Source of the DNA: Rhinopomastus cyanomelas
Taxonomy: Eukaryota; Chordata; Aves; Bucerotiformes; Rhinopomastidae
Reading direction: 5' to 3'
DNA length: 64,000 nucleotides
Assembly (NCBI GenBank): GCA_013400115.1
Contig: VXBP01000332.1
Coordinates: forward strand, 1-64,000
Part shown: one piece after another, positions 12,109-25,500 of the stretch
Position numbering within the stretch: the first letter of the stretch is position 1
How the letters are laid out: each line of letters opens with the position of its first letter
The notes under the pieces: model-generated
The model's database searches: none
What the model saw: the letters and a program-made list of their open reading frames with translations, nothing else
What the model was told of the DNA's origin: nothing
Translations under genes and position numbers: made by a program

Positions 12109-14429
12109 TCTTCATTGGAGAAGTTATGGAATCAGAATCAGGTATCGGAAAGCTGAGTGATGTTTAGGGTGTAACCTTTTGTTCTTCAAGTGACTAAAAC
12201 CGAGTCAGTTAAAACTCCAGGTGTTTCATTTAATACTTTATTCTCAGAATTTCAGTAAAAATGGTGAAACCCAGATCACTGAGAACTGTACTGCTTTATA
12301 TTTAATGGTTGTGTCGCAGAGGGGATAGGATCGTGGAAGTAGAAAAGGACAAACACACACACGTTATATTTGATACACTGCTTTAGAAATGTACATGATT
12401 TACACTAAAATCACATATATTTAGAAATAGACACGATTGTGCTTATGAAAAGTTGATCCATAAGGTCCCTAAAGCTAAGTGAGATCATTTGCATCTTGAT
12501 GCCCTGAGAAAAGAAGGTGAGTTACTGGTTGCAGCAGTCTCTAGTTATGGCAGCATGTATTAAGTACTCAGTACTACACATGTGATTAATGTACCTTGAG
12601 GTGCTTGCAACAAGTAAATACTACTTAATTGTTGAGATTTCATGCAAACATTGAAGCTGCTGTCATGTACTGCTCCAATCAGTATTGCAGGAGGCTGTGA
12701 CTGTTGAAGGAAGCCTCTTTTGAGAAGGCAGAGTAGGGGAACATGCTTCAGCTTTTACGAGCTTTATTTTCCTCACTTGTCTTATGGTGTTCATAGAGAG
12801 AGCAGCCATAAAAATGCGAGAGGAATTACAAGGATCTGCAAGAAGGGAAGACTGGGAAGGAGTGGGAGCAGATGAAAAACTTGCAATCCTTTTATTAATT
12901 TTTTTTTTTAAGCTCAACACAAGAATGCATTTAGCATTTAGCTTAACAGCCTCATGCCAGGCTGTCTTCTGTATGGAACACGGCTACAGACGTCTGTGTA
13001 CTGAGAGGGACACTGTCATAGGGCATCTCTGCTGAGAGAGACCCATGGGGATGTTTGTACCCAGGGTCTCTGCTCTTGAGAGTGGCTGTCGCTGGGACTG
13101 TGGGGCTGAGAGGTCCCAGCTGAGTAGGCGCTGACAGCGTGATTTTATTTCAGTGCTGTATTATTTCAGCGTTGTTTAGAGTCTCAAGGAAATGGGCTAA
13201 ACTGCTAATGTCAAACTGAGCATCCGGGTGCAATGGCTTTGAAAACACGTTGATGTGGCTTCACTCCTGCTAAAGACAGTGCGGAGCACGATTTAATATT
13301 GTTAATTGAAAGTGCCTTTGGAAATTCTATTTTGTGTCGTTAGCAGCCGGTTCAGAGGTTTTGGTCCATCCCTTCATTTTGGGAGTCACTGTGCACACAG
13401 AGAACAAGTGGCTTTGTTCACCCTAACCTCATGTACAGGGAAGGCAGTGCCAGCAGCAAGCTCCAGAGCGAGGGGAGGTGAAAAGGTGATGCTCCCTTTA
13501 GGAAGGGTCTTAAGAGTGCCAGATCCTGCTCTGCATGTGGCTCCTTCCTGCTGCTTTTGGGCTAACGCGAGGATGTGCTCATCTCGTGCTCTGCCCTGTG
13601 CAGCTTTCAGTGCGATACGATGCAGGAAGGGTACTGTGCTTTAATAAGAGAGCTTTGTCTTGCAGGGAGAAACAAGAAGATCATGTAAGTGTCATATGCA
13701 CAGCATTTATAATGAGTTTTGATAGCAATCTAAATGTCTGATTTTAAATGAACAGATAAGCATATGTTTACATGCCTCATCAATTCTGGGTGTCCTTAAG
13801 ACATTATAAAAGTGATTCATCTCTCCAAACACACTTGAAGACTTGGATTAGTTAGCTCAGCCCTTAACGGTGTCTGTCTGTTACCAGTTTTAAGTTAGAG
13901 AAGACTTCAGCACACGCACAATCTAGAGGAAAACTGAAATGCTTGCTTTCATTCCTGAAATAAAGCATACAGCAGGGTTTATACTTTATAGCTCGCTGCC
14001 TTTGCGTTGGGAGAAGCTACTTTTGTGGCACAAATACCCTCCTTTGTTGCTTACCAATACCCGTATTCAGCGGCACAAAGGACAACTGTTGTAAAAAATA
14101 TTAGTATGCAGATGCTCTGGTGTTTTGTTAATGCGTTTAATTAAATACAATAGCTCTTTTGTTTGTTTTTCTTCTTCTGACCTTGAATGGATTTGTGTTA
14201 TGGTATAGAATCCGGGCTTAGAGTTGCTATTTGAAATGTTTTGCAGGTTTAGAATGTGTCGCACATCCTTGTTCCGTTTGTTTGAGAAAGTAATTTGAGG
14301 ACTTTAACGGGTTTTAGTAAGTTTGAATAATATCTTTTTAGGAAAACCCCAAAGTTCCCAGTAGAAACTTTCCTTCTCCCCATGCATGAGGTCTTCAGTG
14401 GCAGTTAGCAGTGGTTAAATAATTGTATT

Positions 14430-14488
14430 CACAGAGTCACAGAACATTAGGGATTGGAAGGGCCCTCGAAAGATCATCTAGTCCAATA
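14430..14488 (-). repeat. CR1 LINE 3' end, minus-strand arm of an inverted pair
   Basis: It reads ACAGAACATTAGGGATTGGA and AAGATCATCTAGTCCAAT. It is followed 138 bases later by a CR1 end in the opposite orientation. Confidence 0.85.
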
Positions 14489-14626
14489 CAGAAAGTGCTC
14501 CCGAGCAATATTTGCAGAGGTTTTAACCAAGTAAGATTTTCTTGAAGTTCCCAAACACTTTCTAGGTAGTTTTCACAGTTTTTGCACAACAAAACTTCAT
14601 ATTGTGTTTTTATACGAAAAACGAAG

Positions 14627-14691
14627 AGGAGGATTGGACTGGATGATCTTTTGAGGTCCCTTCCAACCCCTGATGTTCTGTGAGTCTGTGA
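14627..14691 (+). repeat. CR1 LINE 3' end, plus-strand arm of an inverted pair
   Basis: It reads GGAGGATTGGACTGGATGAT, TTTTGAGGTCCCTTCCAACC and GTGAGTCTGTG. It is complementary over most of its length to 14430-14488. Confidence 0.85.
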
Positions 14692-16132
14692 AACTGCAGC
14701 AGACTGATTATAACTGATTGCAACCCAAGCACCAGGATGTGTTTGCAGAAGGCCATCATTAGTGTTCTGTGCTGTTATCCATAAAGTTATTTCCGAAGCA
14801 TTCGCGGCCTGAGAAGAGGTTTCTGTAGTCCTCTGTGGGTGGGTGAAATCATAAGCAGTGGCTGTGTCCAGTCTAAAATAGCTCTGATGAATCAGCACAG
14901 TACTCGAGCCCAGGGTTCTTTGACCTGGTAACTGGATTTGCCAGATCCTGTCCCTCCCGTGGTAGCAAGGACAAATAAATGGGGATGCAATGAGGTAACT
15001 GGAAGACCACATGGGCAACACAGAACTAACTGTAACTTACGCTGAAGTACTGAGTCCCGTTAACTCCAAAAACTGTTTCTGACACTGAGTGTGTGGGAGG
15101 TGACCACTGTGAACTTTGTTTCTCAAGCTATGACCTACTAATATTCTTGCGGTGTTTCTTGAAGAGCTCTTCCTCCGTGGATGCAGATTGCTTTAGAGCA
15201 GTAGGAATAACAGTACAGAATATAAAAACTTCCAGAAATCTTTTCAACTCTGATAGAAGGAGCTGCTCAGGGTCAGGGGTTAAGTGGGCTGCAGCTGATT
15301 GTTTTCAGGTATTTTACTGCTCACATCAGAACACAAGGGAGAGGCAGGCAGCAGACACTTCACTTGCACCACAGAGGTCTGTCTTGGAACCTTTTTTGGC
15401 TAAAAGCTCTTCTGTTTCTGATAAGCAGTTTGTCACTTCACAGAAGTACTTAATGCAAATCGGACAGTTTTGCTCTAGGCCTTCAGCATCAGCGCCAGGA
15501 CCTGGCCACCAAGTGCCAGGATTACACTTGGAGAAGAAAGCTCGTGGGTGGCCAAGCAGACGTTGCGGTTTAGCTTTCTGTGGCTTTTTGAAGTGAGGAC
15601 AATTTACAAACAGTGAAACATTCTGCCCTCATTACACTTGTCTGATCCCGGTATTGAAGTTACACTGAGGGATTCTGGTGCAAAAGCTCTGACATCATGG
15701 ACAGGGAACAGGCACAGCAGTGTCACTTGAAATATTTTTCATGTTTTAGAGAAAACCAACACGTGAGGAGCTGAACTCCTCTAGGGGAAGTACAGGAACT
15801 CTGGCTGTTCACCAGAAGCCCTGTCAGTAACCTTCCCATGTCACTGAAGTGAGTTTCAGCTGGACTTTCGAACCACCAACAGATCTGTTTACCAGTACAG
15901 CTAATTAAAAAAACCCACCTAGAGCATAGATTTTGTGAGAACATCATCCCAGTTTCAGCTCCAAGATAGCTTAATGTTCTTGCAGGCTGGCAGAGAACAT
16001 AGTTTCATTAGAACAGCACATATTAAGGGTTTTGTATGAAATGAGCATCTCAAGGCAAGCGAAAGAAAGCAGCATTGTTCTGGGGCTGTTTTTCACAGGC
16101 CTGTATTCATATCTCATCCTTGTTGTTTGCAG

Positions 16133-16557
16133 GAGAGGCAGATGTGAACCAGAACAATGGGACCTCCACGAAGAGCCCAGCGGTGACAGACTCCAAAGGC
16201 ACAGCAGACCCGAAGAATGCCTGGCCCGAGGCCAACCCAGCTGACAAGACTGGTCGCCCCCACTTGATCCGCCTCTTTTCCCGAGATGCCCCAGGAAGAG
16301 AAGACAACACCTTCAAAGATCGGCCCTCAGAGTCAGACGAGCTACAGACCATCCAAGAGGACAGTGCAGCAGCTTCAGAGAATTCGGATTTGATGGCTTC
16401 TCAAAAGCGCTCCTCGTTCCGGCACGGATCAAAAATGGCATCTGCGAGCACTATAGACCATGCTAGACATGGATCTCCACGGCACAGAGACTCGGGTCTA
16501 CTTGACTCGCTGGGCAGATTCTTTGGAGGTGAACGACACGTTCCCCGGCGGGGCAAG
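16133..16557 (+). CDS. MBP: Golli exon fused with classic MBP exon 1
   Basis: A pyrimidine-rich tract and TTTGCAG acceptor end at 16132, and the donor GTGAGC starts at 16558. The first two bases complete a Gly codon begun in an upstream exon. About 86 golli codons follow (GEADVNQNNGTST..., RPHLIRLFSRDAPGREDNTF, SESDELQTIQEDSAAASE), then the classic MBP start at 16393 (MASQKRSSFRHGSK) and 55 MBP codons ending RFFGGERHVPRRGK in phase 0. The exon therefore encodes the C-terminal part of the golli domain and, in the same frame, the MBP N-terminus. In classic MBP the initiator Met is normally removed and Ala acetylated. If the donor is not used, the frame runs five more codons (VSSEE) to a TAG at 16573. 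Confidence 0.96.
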
Positions 16558-19500
16558 GTGAGCTCTGAGGAATAGAGAACTGCACAGCTGCAGCAGCATA
16601 AAGTACAGTTGCACAGGCAGGGTGGGACTGGAAGGAAGGTGTTAACTGCTATAGCGCAAGAGTTGACTTAGCCAGCAAGATGTACTTGCAGGTGTGTTCA
16701 TTTAATGCTTGGCTTTAAACTGAAAACAACAACAACAAAGCATAAACCTGGGAAACGAGAGGAGCTATTCTGGGTAGGAACAAGGAGTATTGGTGATCCG
16801 GGTGGCTCTAGCAACATTGCCGAGCGGAATGTCTGTGACTATTTAACGTGGTGCAACGTGTCGCGTGTCTGTGTGCTGTGCCATTGTGAGACGCTTCACT
16901 CTGCCTTTGTGTGCTGCTCCTGAATATCTGCAGAACGGGGCACTAATTACGAGACAATCTCCAGACAGTTTGGCACTAAGTGAGGGACAGACTTGGAAAT
17001 AGATGTTAGAAAAAGAACTGCGGCCAGATTCTCTGCCTGCTTGTGCAAGAGCACGTTTTAGGGGCAGACGATAGCACTGCTGAGGAGATGGCTTGACAGG
17101 CTTTATCCTGAGTCCCAGGTGCACAAGACAGACCAGCTGCTTTGTCCTGGCAAGAAGCAAAGATTTATCTTCCAAGCATTTCACTTCAGAAATTGGGTAA
17201 CAAGCCAATTTCATTCATTCTGGATCAAAAAACAAAGCATTGCTAAGCGGATATTTGCATTCTTTCTTTTTCCAGGATTAACCCAGCCCTCTTAAGTTGT
17301 GTGTGTGGCATGGTGCTTAGCTGATGTCCTGGCCACTAGCATCTCAGTGACAAGCTTAAGGTATTTTCAGGGTACCCCTCTGCCACCAAAATACTTAGTG
17401 GAGTCATGTTTGTGTGTTCACACACTACATGTTGGCAGGGACCTCAGAGATCATCTAGGTCCAACCCCCCTGCCATGGGCAGGGGCTCCTCCCATTAGAA
17501 ATTGAATGGGAACTGCTGTAGGGCTGTAAAACCTTTTGCTGTAGCTGAGTACATTGTTTGATGTAATTGCTCAAGTTGTGTTGTAAAAGTCAGTGGCTGT
17601 GGTTGCTGCCTGGGTCCAAAGCTTTGGATAACGTTGGATAACCATGGCTGCCTGTTCCACAGCTGTGAAACTTGCTGGGATGGGTTGGAACGTGCAGCTT
17701 CCCAACTGGGATGTCTCATAGAGTTGCACTAGGACATGGGACATGCTGCCCTGGGCTTCAACAGCTGTTTGTGATCCTGGGACAGCTGCAGGCTGTCAGT
17801 GTCCTCCACAGGTCTACAATAGAAGTGCAATGTCCAGCAGCCCTTCCCTGAAGAGCTGTTGTGATCTATAGACCACCGGATGACAAATACTCCAGAAACC
17901 CAAAACCAGAAGTTTCTAGCCCTTGGTAGCAGAACTGAGCAAGCTGCAGGGTTTGGTCCATTTGCTTCTTGCATTTACAGAGTGGGGTCTGTAATGGTCA
18001 TGAGAAGGGTTTAGCAATGAACTAGCTGTTTCTGTAGGAGGGCAGTGTTCACACACAGCAAACTGTGAGATGGGAAAAGCCACTTCTCTCATTTTTCCTG
18101 CAAATATCTATCAGAGACTATTCCCAAGGCTGCTCTGGCTGCGCTGGCACTTGGTTGGCTAGCTCAACTCTTGCTGGTTTGTTCATCTCCTGTGTTGCTC
18201 AATGAATAAAACCCATATGGCATGTTCCTTGTACACCAAGGAAACAATACCAAAACCTTAGATTCTGCATGCATAGCAGTAAAACCAGCCAGCCAGCTCA
18301 CTGCTAGCAGCGACGACTGAAACGTGGCTGCAGGCTGCACCTCTAGAGCCTGCGTTTCACTCCTTGGTGTGAGCACGATCGCTAACAACTCTCTGCAGAC
18401 CACCACAGAATTATGGATGAGAGGACACAGCATCAGCTGTCCGATCTCTACTGGTCAGTAAACTGCTACTTTAAAGCAGTCTGCAGAACAGAGCTGGATA
18501 TTATGGGCTGTTCTACTTTTTCTCACCTAGCAGAAATAATTTTTCTTAAATATTTTTTTTGAAGAGCAGCTGCAGATAATGAGCCCTGACTTTGCAGATC
18601 CTGGCTGGAAGTGCTGAGAAGTTCTATTATCTGGGCAAAAACCAGCACATTAGGGCTTCCAGTGCCACAGCAGCTCTAGCTTGATTTCACACAGTGATCA
18701 TATTGATGCATAAAAACACGTCCTAGGAAGCTCTGTCTGTATCAAGGCTTCGGTGCAGAAAATACTGACGAGTGGCACAGACAGTTGTTTATTCAACCTG
18801 TTTATTCAAGCTGTTGTTTATTCAACCTGTGAATCAATGGTTTCTTGTATCAAGGAAGGCTTATGGTGTCGTTTATTTATACATCTGTATAAAGAGGAAA
18901 TCTAGATGGCTAATAGGCTCATTTCTGCATAGATCCTGAATAGCTGTCACTTGCTGAACTTTGTAGAGTGTCAGAGCACTTGATAGATGTTAAAGGTGTT
19001 CACGGATGAGCTGAAAGAGAATACAGTCCCCTGGCAGTTTTCCAGACTCCAGGAAGTAGAACAGTCTTTGGTAAAGAAGGTACCCTGAAAAGCACCTTAA
19101 AGGATGAATTTCAAAGGCTGGACATGAAGAAGTTCCTAGCGCTGCACAGTTTACTTGCTTGCTTCAAAAATGAATCATAAACAAGTGCATCTCAAAGCAA
19201 CTCAGCAGCTTTCTTGCCACTCCTTTTCTAGCCAGCCCGTGCCCCAGTGGGAGGGTGTACTGGGACTACCCACACCAGCAAGCACTGGAATGCACAGATA
19301 ACACTTGCTCTTTGTACAGAGCGCATTATAAATTCATTGTGGAGGCATTTTCATCTCGCATCCACAGCTGAGAAGTACTTTAATGAATAATACTCACTAT
19401 TGTGCATGGAAAGGTGGGGTAGGAACAAAGTGGGGACTGTTTTGGGATTGTCTTTGCTCGCCTGGAGCAGGTTCACCCTTACCCCTGGAATTCTGCAGTT

Positions 19501-22500
19501 AAATTAAGAGTGTGTGGGAGTCCCCTGGGAGTAAATAAAAATAGAAATGCTGGAATGTACAGAAATGCTGCTTCGCTTCTGAGAGGCAGCAGATGCATCT
19601 GCCCTTGTTCCCCCCACCCCTGCCGCACTGAGATTTTGGGTAACTTAAACTCACTTAAGAACAGCTGGAATTTTGTGCTTTCAAGTGAACAGTCTTGGAT
19701 AGAAAACTCCAAACAGAACTATTGTTGTGCACAGCCTCAATTTAATTGCATTAAAGGAGACTTTTAAAAGGGTGACAGGAAGAAAGTGCAGTGCAGGCAG
19801 TTTAAGAAGCATGCGAGCCAGTAGTGTCACGTAAATGATTTCCTTTCTGATCTTTATATTTGTCCTAGCACTTATGAAGTGTGTAAGGAGTTTGTTAAAA
19901 TGACCAAATCATTCTTGTGCTCCTAGGTGTTAACGCTGTATTCAATAGGTACCCAGTGCTGTTTTGTTTCTCTGTTATGCTTTTTGTTATTCTTTTGTTC
20001 ATGCTTATTTTTTCCCCTACTAAAGTTTGGATTGTGAAACAAGAACTCTTCTGTGGTGGTTTAACGTTCTGTATTAACATACTAAACTTTAAACTACATT
20101 TGTGACACCATGTGCAGCAAACCAAAACACTGTAAGTAATAGGTTGAGGCCAGACTTACAGAAGATTAAATCCATTTTTCTCTTACCTTTCGCTTCAGTG
20201 TTGTAAAGTCATGTTCTCTGGTTGCCTGTATGAAGCCTCAGTCCTCTATTTCTTTCCCAATACATGTGGGTTTGGGTGCAAGGAACGCAGAAGGCAGACG
20301 TGGGGCTTACCCTTCCTACAAGACAGACAAAGTATGAGGAGCACTGGGCTGAAGTTCTTCTCAAGTTGAGCAGAACCAGGCTTTGGGACCAGCATTTCTG
20401 AAATAGCGGTTCCAAACCCACCCCAGAGTTAAGCAGATGCTGTAATGGGGATCTACAAGGGTTGTGATAAACGTGCACAGGCAAAAAGTTAAGGAACCAC
20501 AGTTCTAACAACAACAAGGATGGATGTCTTCATCTTCAGAATGTCCAGGCATCATCTTTTTTTGTTGTGCACCTGAACTCTAGTCACATTTCTCGTGCGA
20601 GCTTTAACGCGCACTGCAGCACCACGCAGACTTTGAGGAGTAGTTAAATCAGTGCTCGTCTGACTAGTATTTGCTGTGATTTAAGTGATCAACACTTACT
20701 GTGATTTTATTTCCAAGTCTTAGTTTTCAGGGAGTGGTATTGCTCGTGATAAACTCTCTTGTAAAACCTGCTGTGCAAGCAACCTGCTTGTAAAAAAACC
20801 CCCTTTTTATAGAGTTTACGGTGGTTGTAACAATAATTTTGTTTTAATCTTTTGCTTTATATGTGCTTTATGTATTCATTAAACTGTTCACATCACAGAA
20901 CCCGTGTACTAATGATTTAATTTGTTTTAAACACTTTAATCCATTAACAGAAGTTGCAACAAACTGCTTCCTAGTGCGTGACGGGGCTTGAGGCCATCAG
21001 AGGAGCCTGTATGTCTTACAGGCTTCGGTCAGACAGTGTAAGGCACATGAGGCTGCACTGATGGATGGTGAGTGACCTCAGCGTGGACTTGTGCATCAGA
21101 ACTGCCCATCTGATTAAAGATCATTGTGCTTGTGTGGGAAGCTGCTGAGTGCTTTAGATTTGTCTGCTCTGGACAGTAGTAGTCTGTGCAGGGCTACCAG
21201 GTGAGTACCACACTGAGTGAGGGGCCTGGGAGCCAACCCCACGCAGGGCTGATGCTGGCATGTTCATGTAACACTTACCCAACTATACAGATGCTACACA
21301 TGAGTAATGATCAAAATGCATTCTTTAGTGCACTGGAGCTCATTATCATCTCCTCCATTTTCAAGGAAATCACTGCTTGAAGCTGTTGCAATAAACTGTT
21401 AAGATTAATTTGGAAGTCAGGCAAGGTGAAATGTTCCACGAGTGATGCTTAGAAGAGCAAGTGCTACCTTTGGTAAAGGATTAGTGATGGTCCATGTGCA
21501 GCCCAGCAGCTAAGCATAGTGAGGTGTCTTCAGGAATGGGACAAAGCAGTTGGGGGGTCACCCATCTGCATTAGCAGCTGAAGAGTGGACAGGAAAAGCC
21601 TTTTATTGTGATCGTTTACGTCATCTTCTTTATTTGTTTCTTAAAGTCAAAAGTGCATTTAGTAACATGTTCAGGTTAATACCCTGACTTACCATCAGCT
21701 GAATCTATTTAAAGGTTACTGCTTCTCATCAGCCTAGAGCAGACGATAAGAAGATACCCTTTTTAGTTAAACTTCCAACAGCATCTTCCCATTCAGTCTC
21801 TGCTAGACTGTTTCTAGATCCTTCTATCCACTGGTTTGTTATACTAACAGTCTGTGTAAGAAGGAGCCACTACTGTGCTCTGCAGAATGGCTCCAAGGAG
21901 TCTTCAAGTGCCTGGTGAAGCTAAAGCCTTCCTGATACCACAGCCCAGTTGAGAGAACAAGGTCTAGGTTTAATTCTGCTGTGATCTAGCCAGGAGACTG
22001 TTGTTCAAACAAGTGGGAGGGTCAGGCAGGACTCCCAAAACTCAAGTACAGAAGGTCAAATGGCCGTATTGAACGTTTAGCATGAGAGTTTTTTACTTAA
22101 CACTAAATATTTCTCATCATGTTGACTTCTCTGTAGATGAACCAAACTATTTATAAATAAGAAATGGCTTTATATTAAGAAGTCTGTTATGATGTGGTTT
22201 TTCTATCACTGCAATAATACCTTGCACTTCTGCTGCGGTATCTCCCTGACACCTCTTGCCAGACAACACTGTGCTTGGCACTTTTCACCCCAGAATACCC
22301 AAATTAGGGATTTTGTTCTTCAGTTGTTCTGAGGTTACACAACAGTCAACACCACCCACTGGGAAACCGAGGCTGAAGTGAATAGGTTTGTTCCCCTGAC
22401 CCCATTTTGTGCCCACTGGCAACACAATGCTGGCCTTCATTTTGTGTAGTGATGCAAAATACCTCCCCGCACTCCTGAAGTGGACTCCAGTTAGCTTGAC

Positions 22501-25500
22501 ATGGTACTTACTTATTTCACTTCACACAAAAACCCCTCCAGTGCCCTTTCCAGGTGTTGTTACTGGATTTCTTACACAGCAAGTAGAGAAGTGTTGGTAA
22601 AACACGCTGCTGCAGACGCACCATCAGCCTCGGCTCTGATGCCCGTTTTGCCTCTGACGCATCGACTTTCCGCTTGCGCTGGATCACACAGTTACGGTGA
22701 GGCAGGCGCTGCAGCAGCTCAGGGTTCAGGGCTCACCCCTCACCCTGTTACTGGAAATTTCACCTCTGGGTGATGCTGTTTGATTCAAAGAAATAAGCAG
22801 GTAGCCAGCCTCGTCTGATTATTTCAGAACAATAATCTCTCTTCACTGTTTCACTCTCCCATTAAGTTACGCTGACGCAGGCAACAGCCCTTCTAACCGC
22901 CTGTAGGGGAGTTAACTTGTCATTTTCTTACCTATTAAAGCCAGAAAGGAAATGAAATTGGGCCCTTTCAAAGATGAGCACCAATAAAATGGCTTGTAGG
23001 TGGATGTGTGCAACACCAGAGATGAAATGTGTGTTTCCATAAGTTAAGGTTGGCGTAACAATTTGCTCCTCTCTGTTTCTGGTCAGCAGCTGTAAAGCAT
23101 TAGTCTAGACCTAGGAGTTACAGCTCTGGTTCCCAATTAATTTTGATCTTGTTTATTGTATGAGCTTCCTGACAGTAGGAAAACACCAGGCTACAGTCCT
23201 TTAAAAGTTCTTGCAGATTTCTTTGTCATAGCCATACCCACAACCTCGTGTTCTTTTGCTGTAAGAGCACTAACAGGTGCATCTCCACCAAATCCCTAGT
23301 CTAGCAGTAGATATTTATCATTGTGAATCTATGATGTCTTCTGTATCTTGGCCATGTACAATTAATCCTTAAGGCTGTGAAGTCTGTTGGTAGCAGAAGC
23401 TACCCTGGAAACCACCCTGAGAACACTACTAGCCAAAATGCCTTTTTTTGCTGGTAGATCATTAAACCTTGTTGAAATCTATCTCATTGAGACCAATCCA
23501 ACAGCAGAGAGGACAAAACATTCACCAGAGAATCTGTCCAAGCAGGCAAAGAACTTCTATCATGAAGAATATTTGAGTAAAATTATTAATGCTGGCAGAA
23601 AAAAAAACACTGCAGAAAAGTGAAGGTAAATCAAACCATCAGGTTTTGCCCTGGAAATTGTCTATCACAACAATGGAATAATATAGGGCATGGAGAAAAT
23701 CCAGAAGGTAGGATGGCACCAATCTCAACTCTTATCACAAAGCAGAAGCACTCTCCTGAACAACTGTCCTGATTCTTCTTTTTTCACAGTAATTCTTTCC
23801 CCTGCCCTTCTGATTTGTGAGCCAAAATCATAAAGGCACCTAAAGAAGAGGAGGGTGATGAAGAAATGTAGTTCTAGATTATGAGTTAGTGCTTGCCTCT
23901 CTTGATGATCCGTGTTGTCCATTGTTTCCTTCTTCACACCATCTTTCTTGTCATCCTCCTTGGGTTCCTGACTTTTCAGTCATCTCCAGTCTTTCATCCC
24001 ACGTTGTTTATTCCCCGTTTTCTGCTAAGAGATCTCCCTGACACCTATTGCCAGACAAAGATTACATTTCCCATGTCAGCACAACACTGGAAGGCAGGGG
24101 ATCTCCCAGACTCTACGTCTCCCTTCCTAACAATTCTCCATAGCTTGAGCAAGTCATTTCATTTCTTTCTTAATGTCCATCTTTGTACAAATTAACAGTA
24201 GCATTACAAAGGTTCATCCTTTCTGGAGTGATTAACAAAGCCTGGTGAATTAGCTAGTTAACGGTAACGTCACCATCAGACCAGCTTGTGGGACATCAGC
24301 CTTTTGTGACAGCCTGGAACAAATGGCCACGCAAAGACACAAACTTGAGTTGTGTGTGCATGAAAAACAGAAGCAATGACACCAGTCTAACAAACACAGC
24401 TTTGGTTCAGCAGGTCTAGTACTACCAGGAAAAGAGTGGACAAATACGTCCTCACGTTCCACATGTGCTGTGTTCTGGGTCTGAATGATGAGATGCTGGG
24501 TACCAGCACACGGTGCCAGCTGTGCCCAGGAACACAAGCCCCCTCCCACCCCAAAGCACCTACAGATGTTAAAATGAAGCAATTCCTGCATGCAAGTGCC
24601 TGTCAGACTTACCAGGACGGCTGTAGTCAAACTGCACACAGCACATCTCCTCTTGTCAAAAACTCACCGCACACAGAGTCACTGAAAGGAAGCATCGCCA
24701 TTCCCATTTGCAGTGCTGGTTTGAAGTGGTTCTGTAACCACAGAAGCTCAAACCTGGGTAGGAATAGCCTTGGAGTTGGATCCAGAATCCATTTCAAGGA
24801 CCACCCAAGATCAGCCGAGTAGCCTACAAATTGCCTGTTGCTCATTCATCTTGTTCTTGCCACAAGCAGCACAAACAGCACTCATCATCTCCTCGTCATC
24901 CCTTCATGCCTGAAAGCTAACCTCAGCACCCCTGTGCAGTTCCCAGTTTCTTGGTGAGGGTTACGCAAGACATCCTGCAGGCCGTGGACGTTCTGAGGCG
25001 TTAGCCCGATTTTCTAACGTGAGTAAATGCACTTTGTGTCCATACGGATCAGGAATTTGTAGATCCCAAGTGTTTTGAATTCACACACAGCGACTCCTCA
25101 GGTGTCTCGTGCAGACAACCCAGTGGAGGCCACAAGACCCTCGATAACCATGAACATGCCCACGATTGTTCATTCTTACCAACACCACAAATACTTGGTT
25201 TGATTGCATTTTAAATCAGATAGTTGGTGATTAGTTTATATGTACTTTACCGTTATGTGGATGTTCCTTAGGGTCACATTCCACAGCCTAAAGCTGACAC
25301 CAGAACTGTGTAATAATGACACAGGGAGGAACTGGAACAAGCTAGAAAGGCAACACTCCAAATGAAAAATCTCTCACTACTCTTATTGTCATTAATGCAA
25401 ATCACCCACTGCTGGGGAATTAGAACTCTGTGTTTACCTGTGTGGGTGCTCTTCAGGGATGAGCCCTCCTCTTGTGCAAGAGAGCACTTACAACATGAAA

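Larger units (their letters stand above)
10203..16132. other. Non-coding, probably golli-MBP intron upstream of the golli/MBP exon
   Basis: No recognisable exon lies here. CR1 scraps at 12040, 14430 and 14627 are listed separately. The golli frame at 16133 needs an upstream exon ending in one base of a Gly codon, and I could not find it here. Confidence 0.5.

Noticed and set aside
14437..15021. 194-codon minus-strand open frame
   Set aside because: It crosses two CR1 fragments and unique intronic sequence without splice-framed boundaries or recognisable domain.
15093..15596. 167-codon plus-strand open frame just before the golli/MBP exon
   Set aside because: Its composition is random-looking (Cys/Ser/Phe rich) and it does not join the golli frame at 16133.
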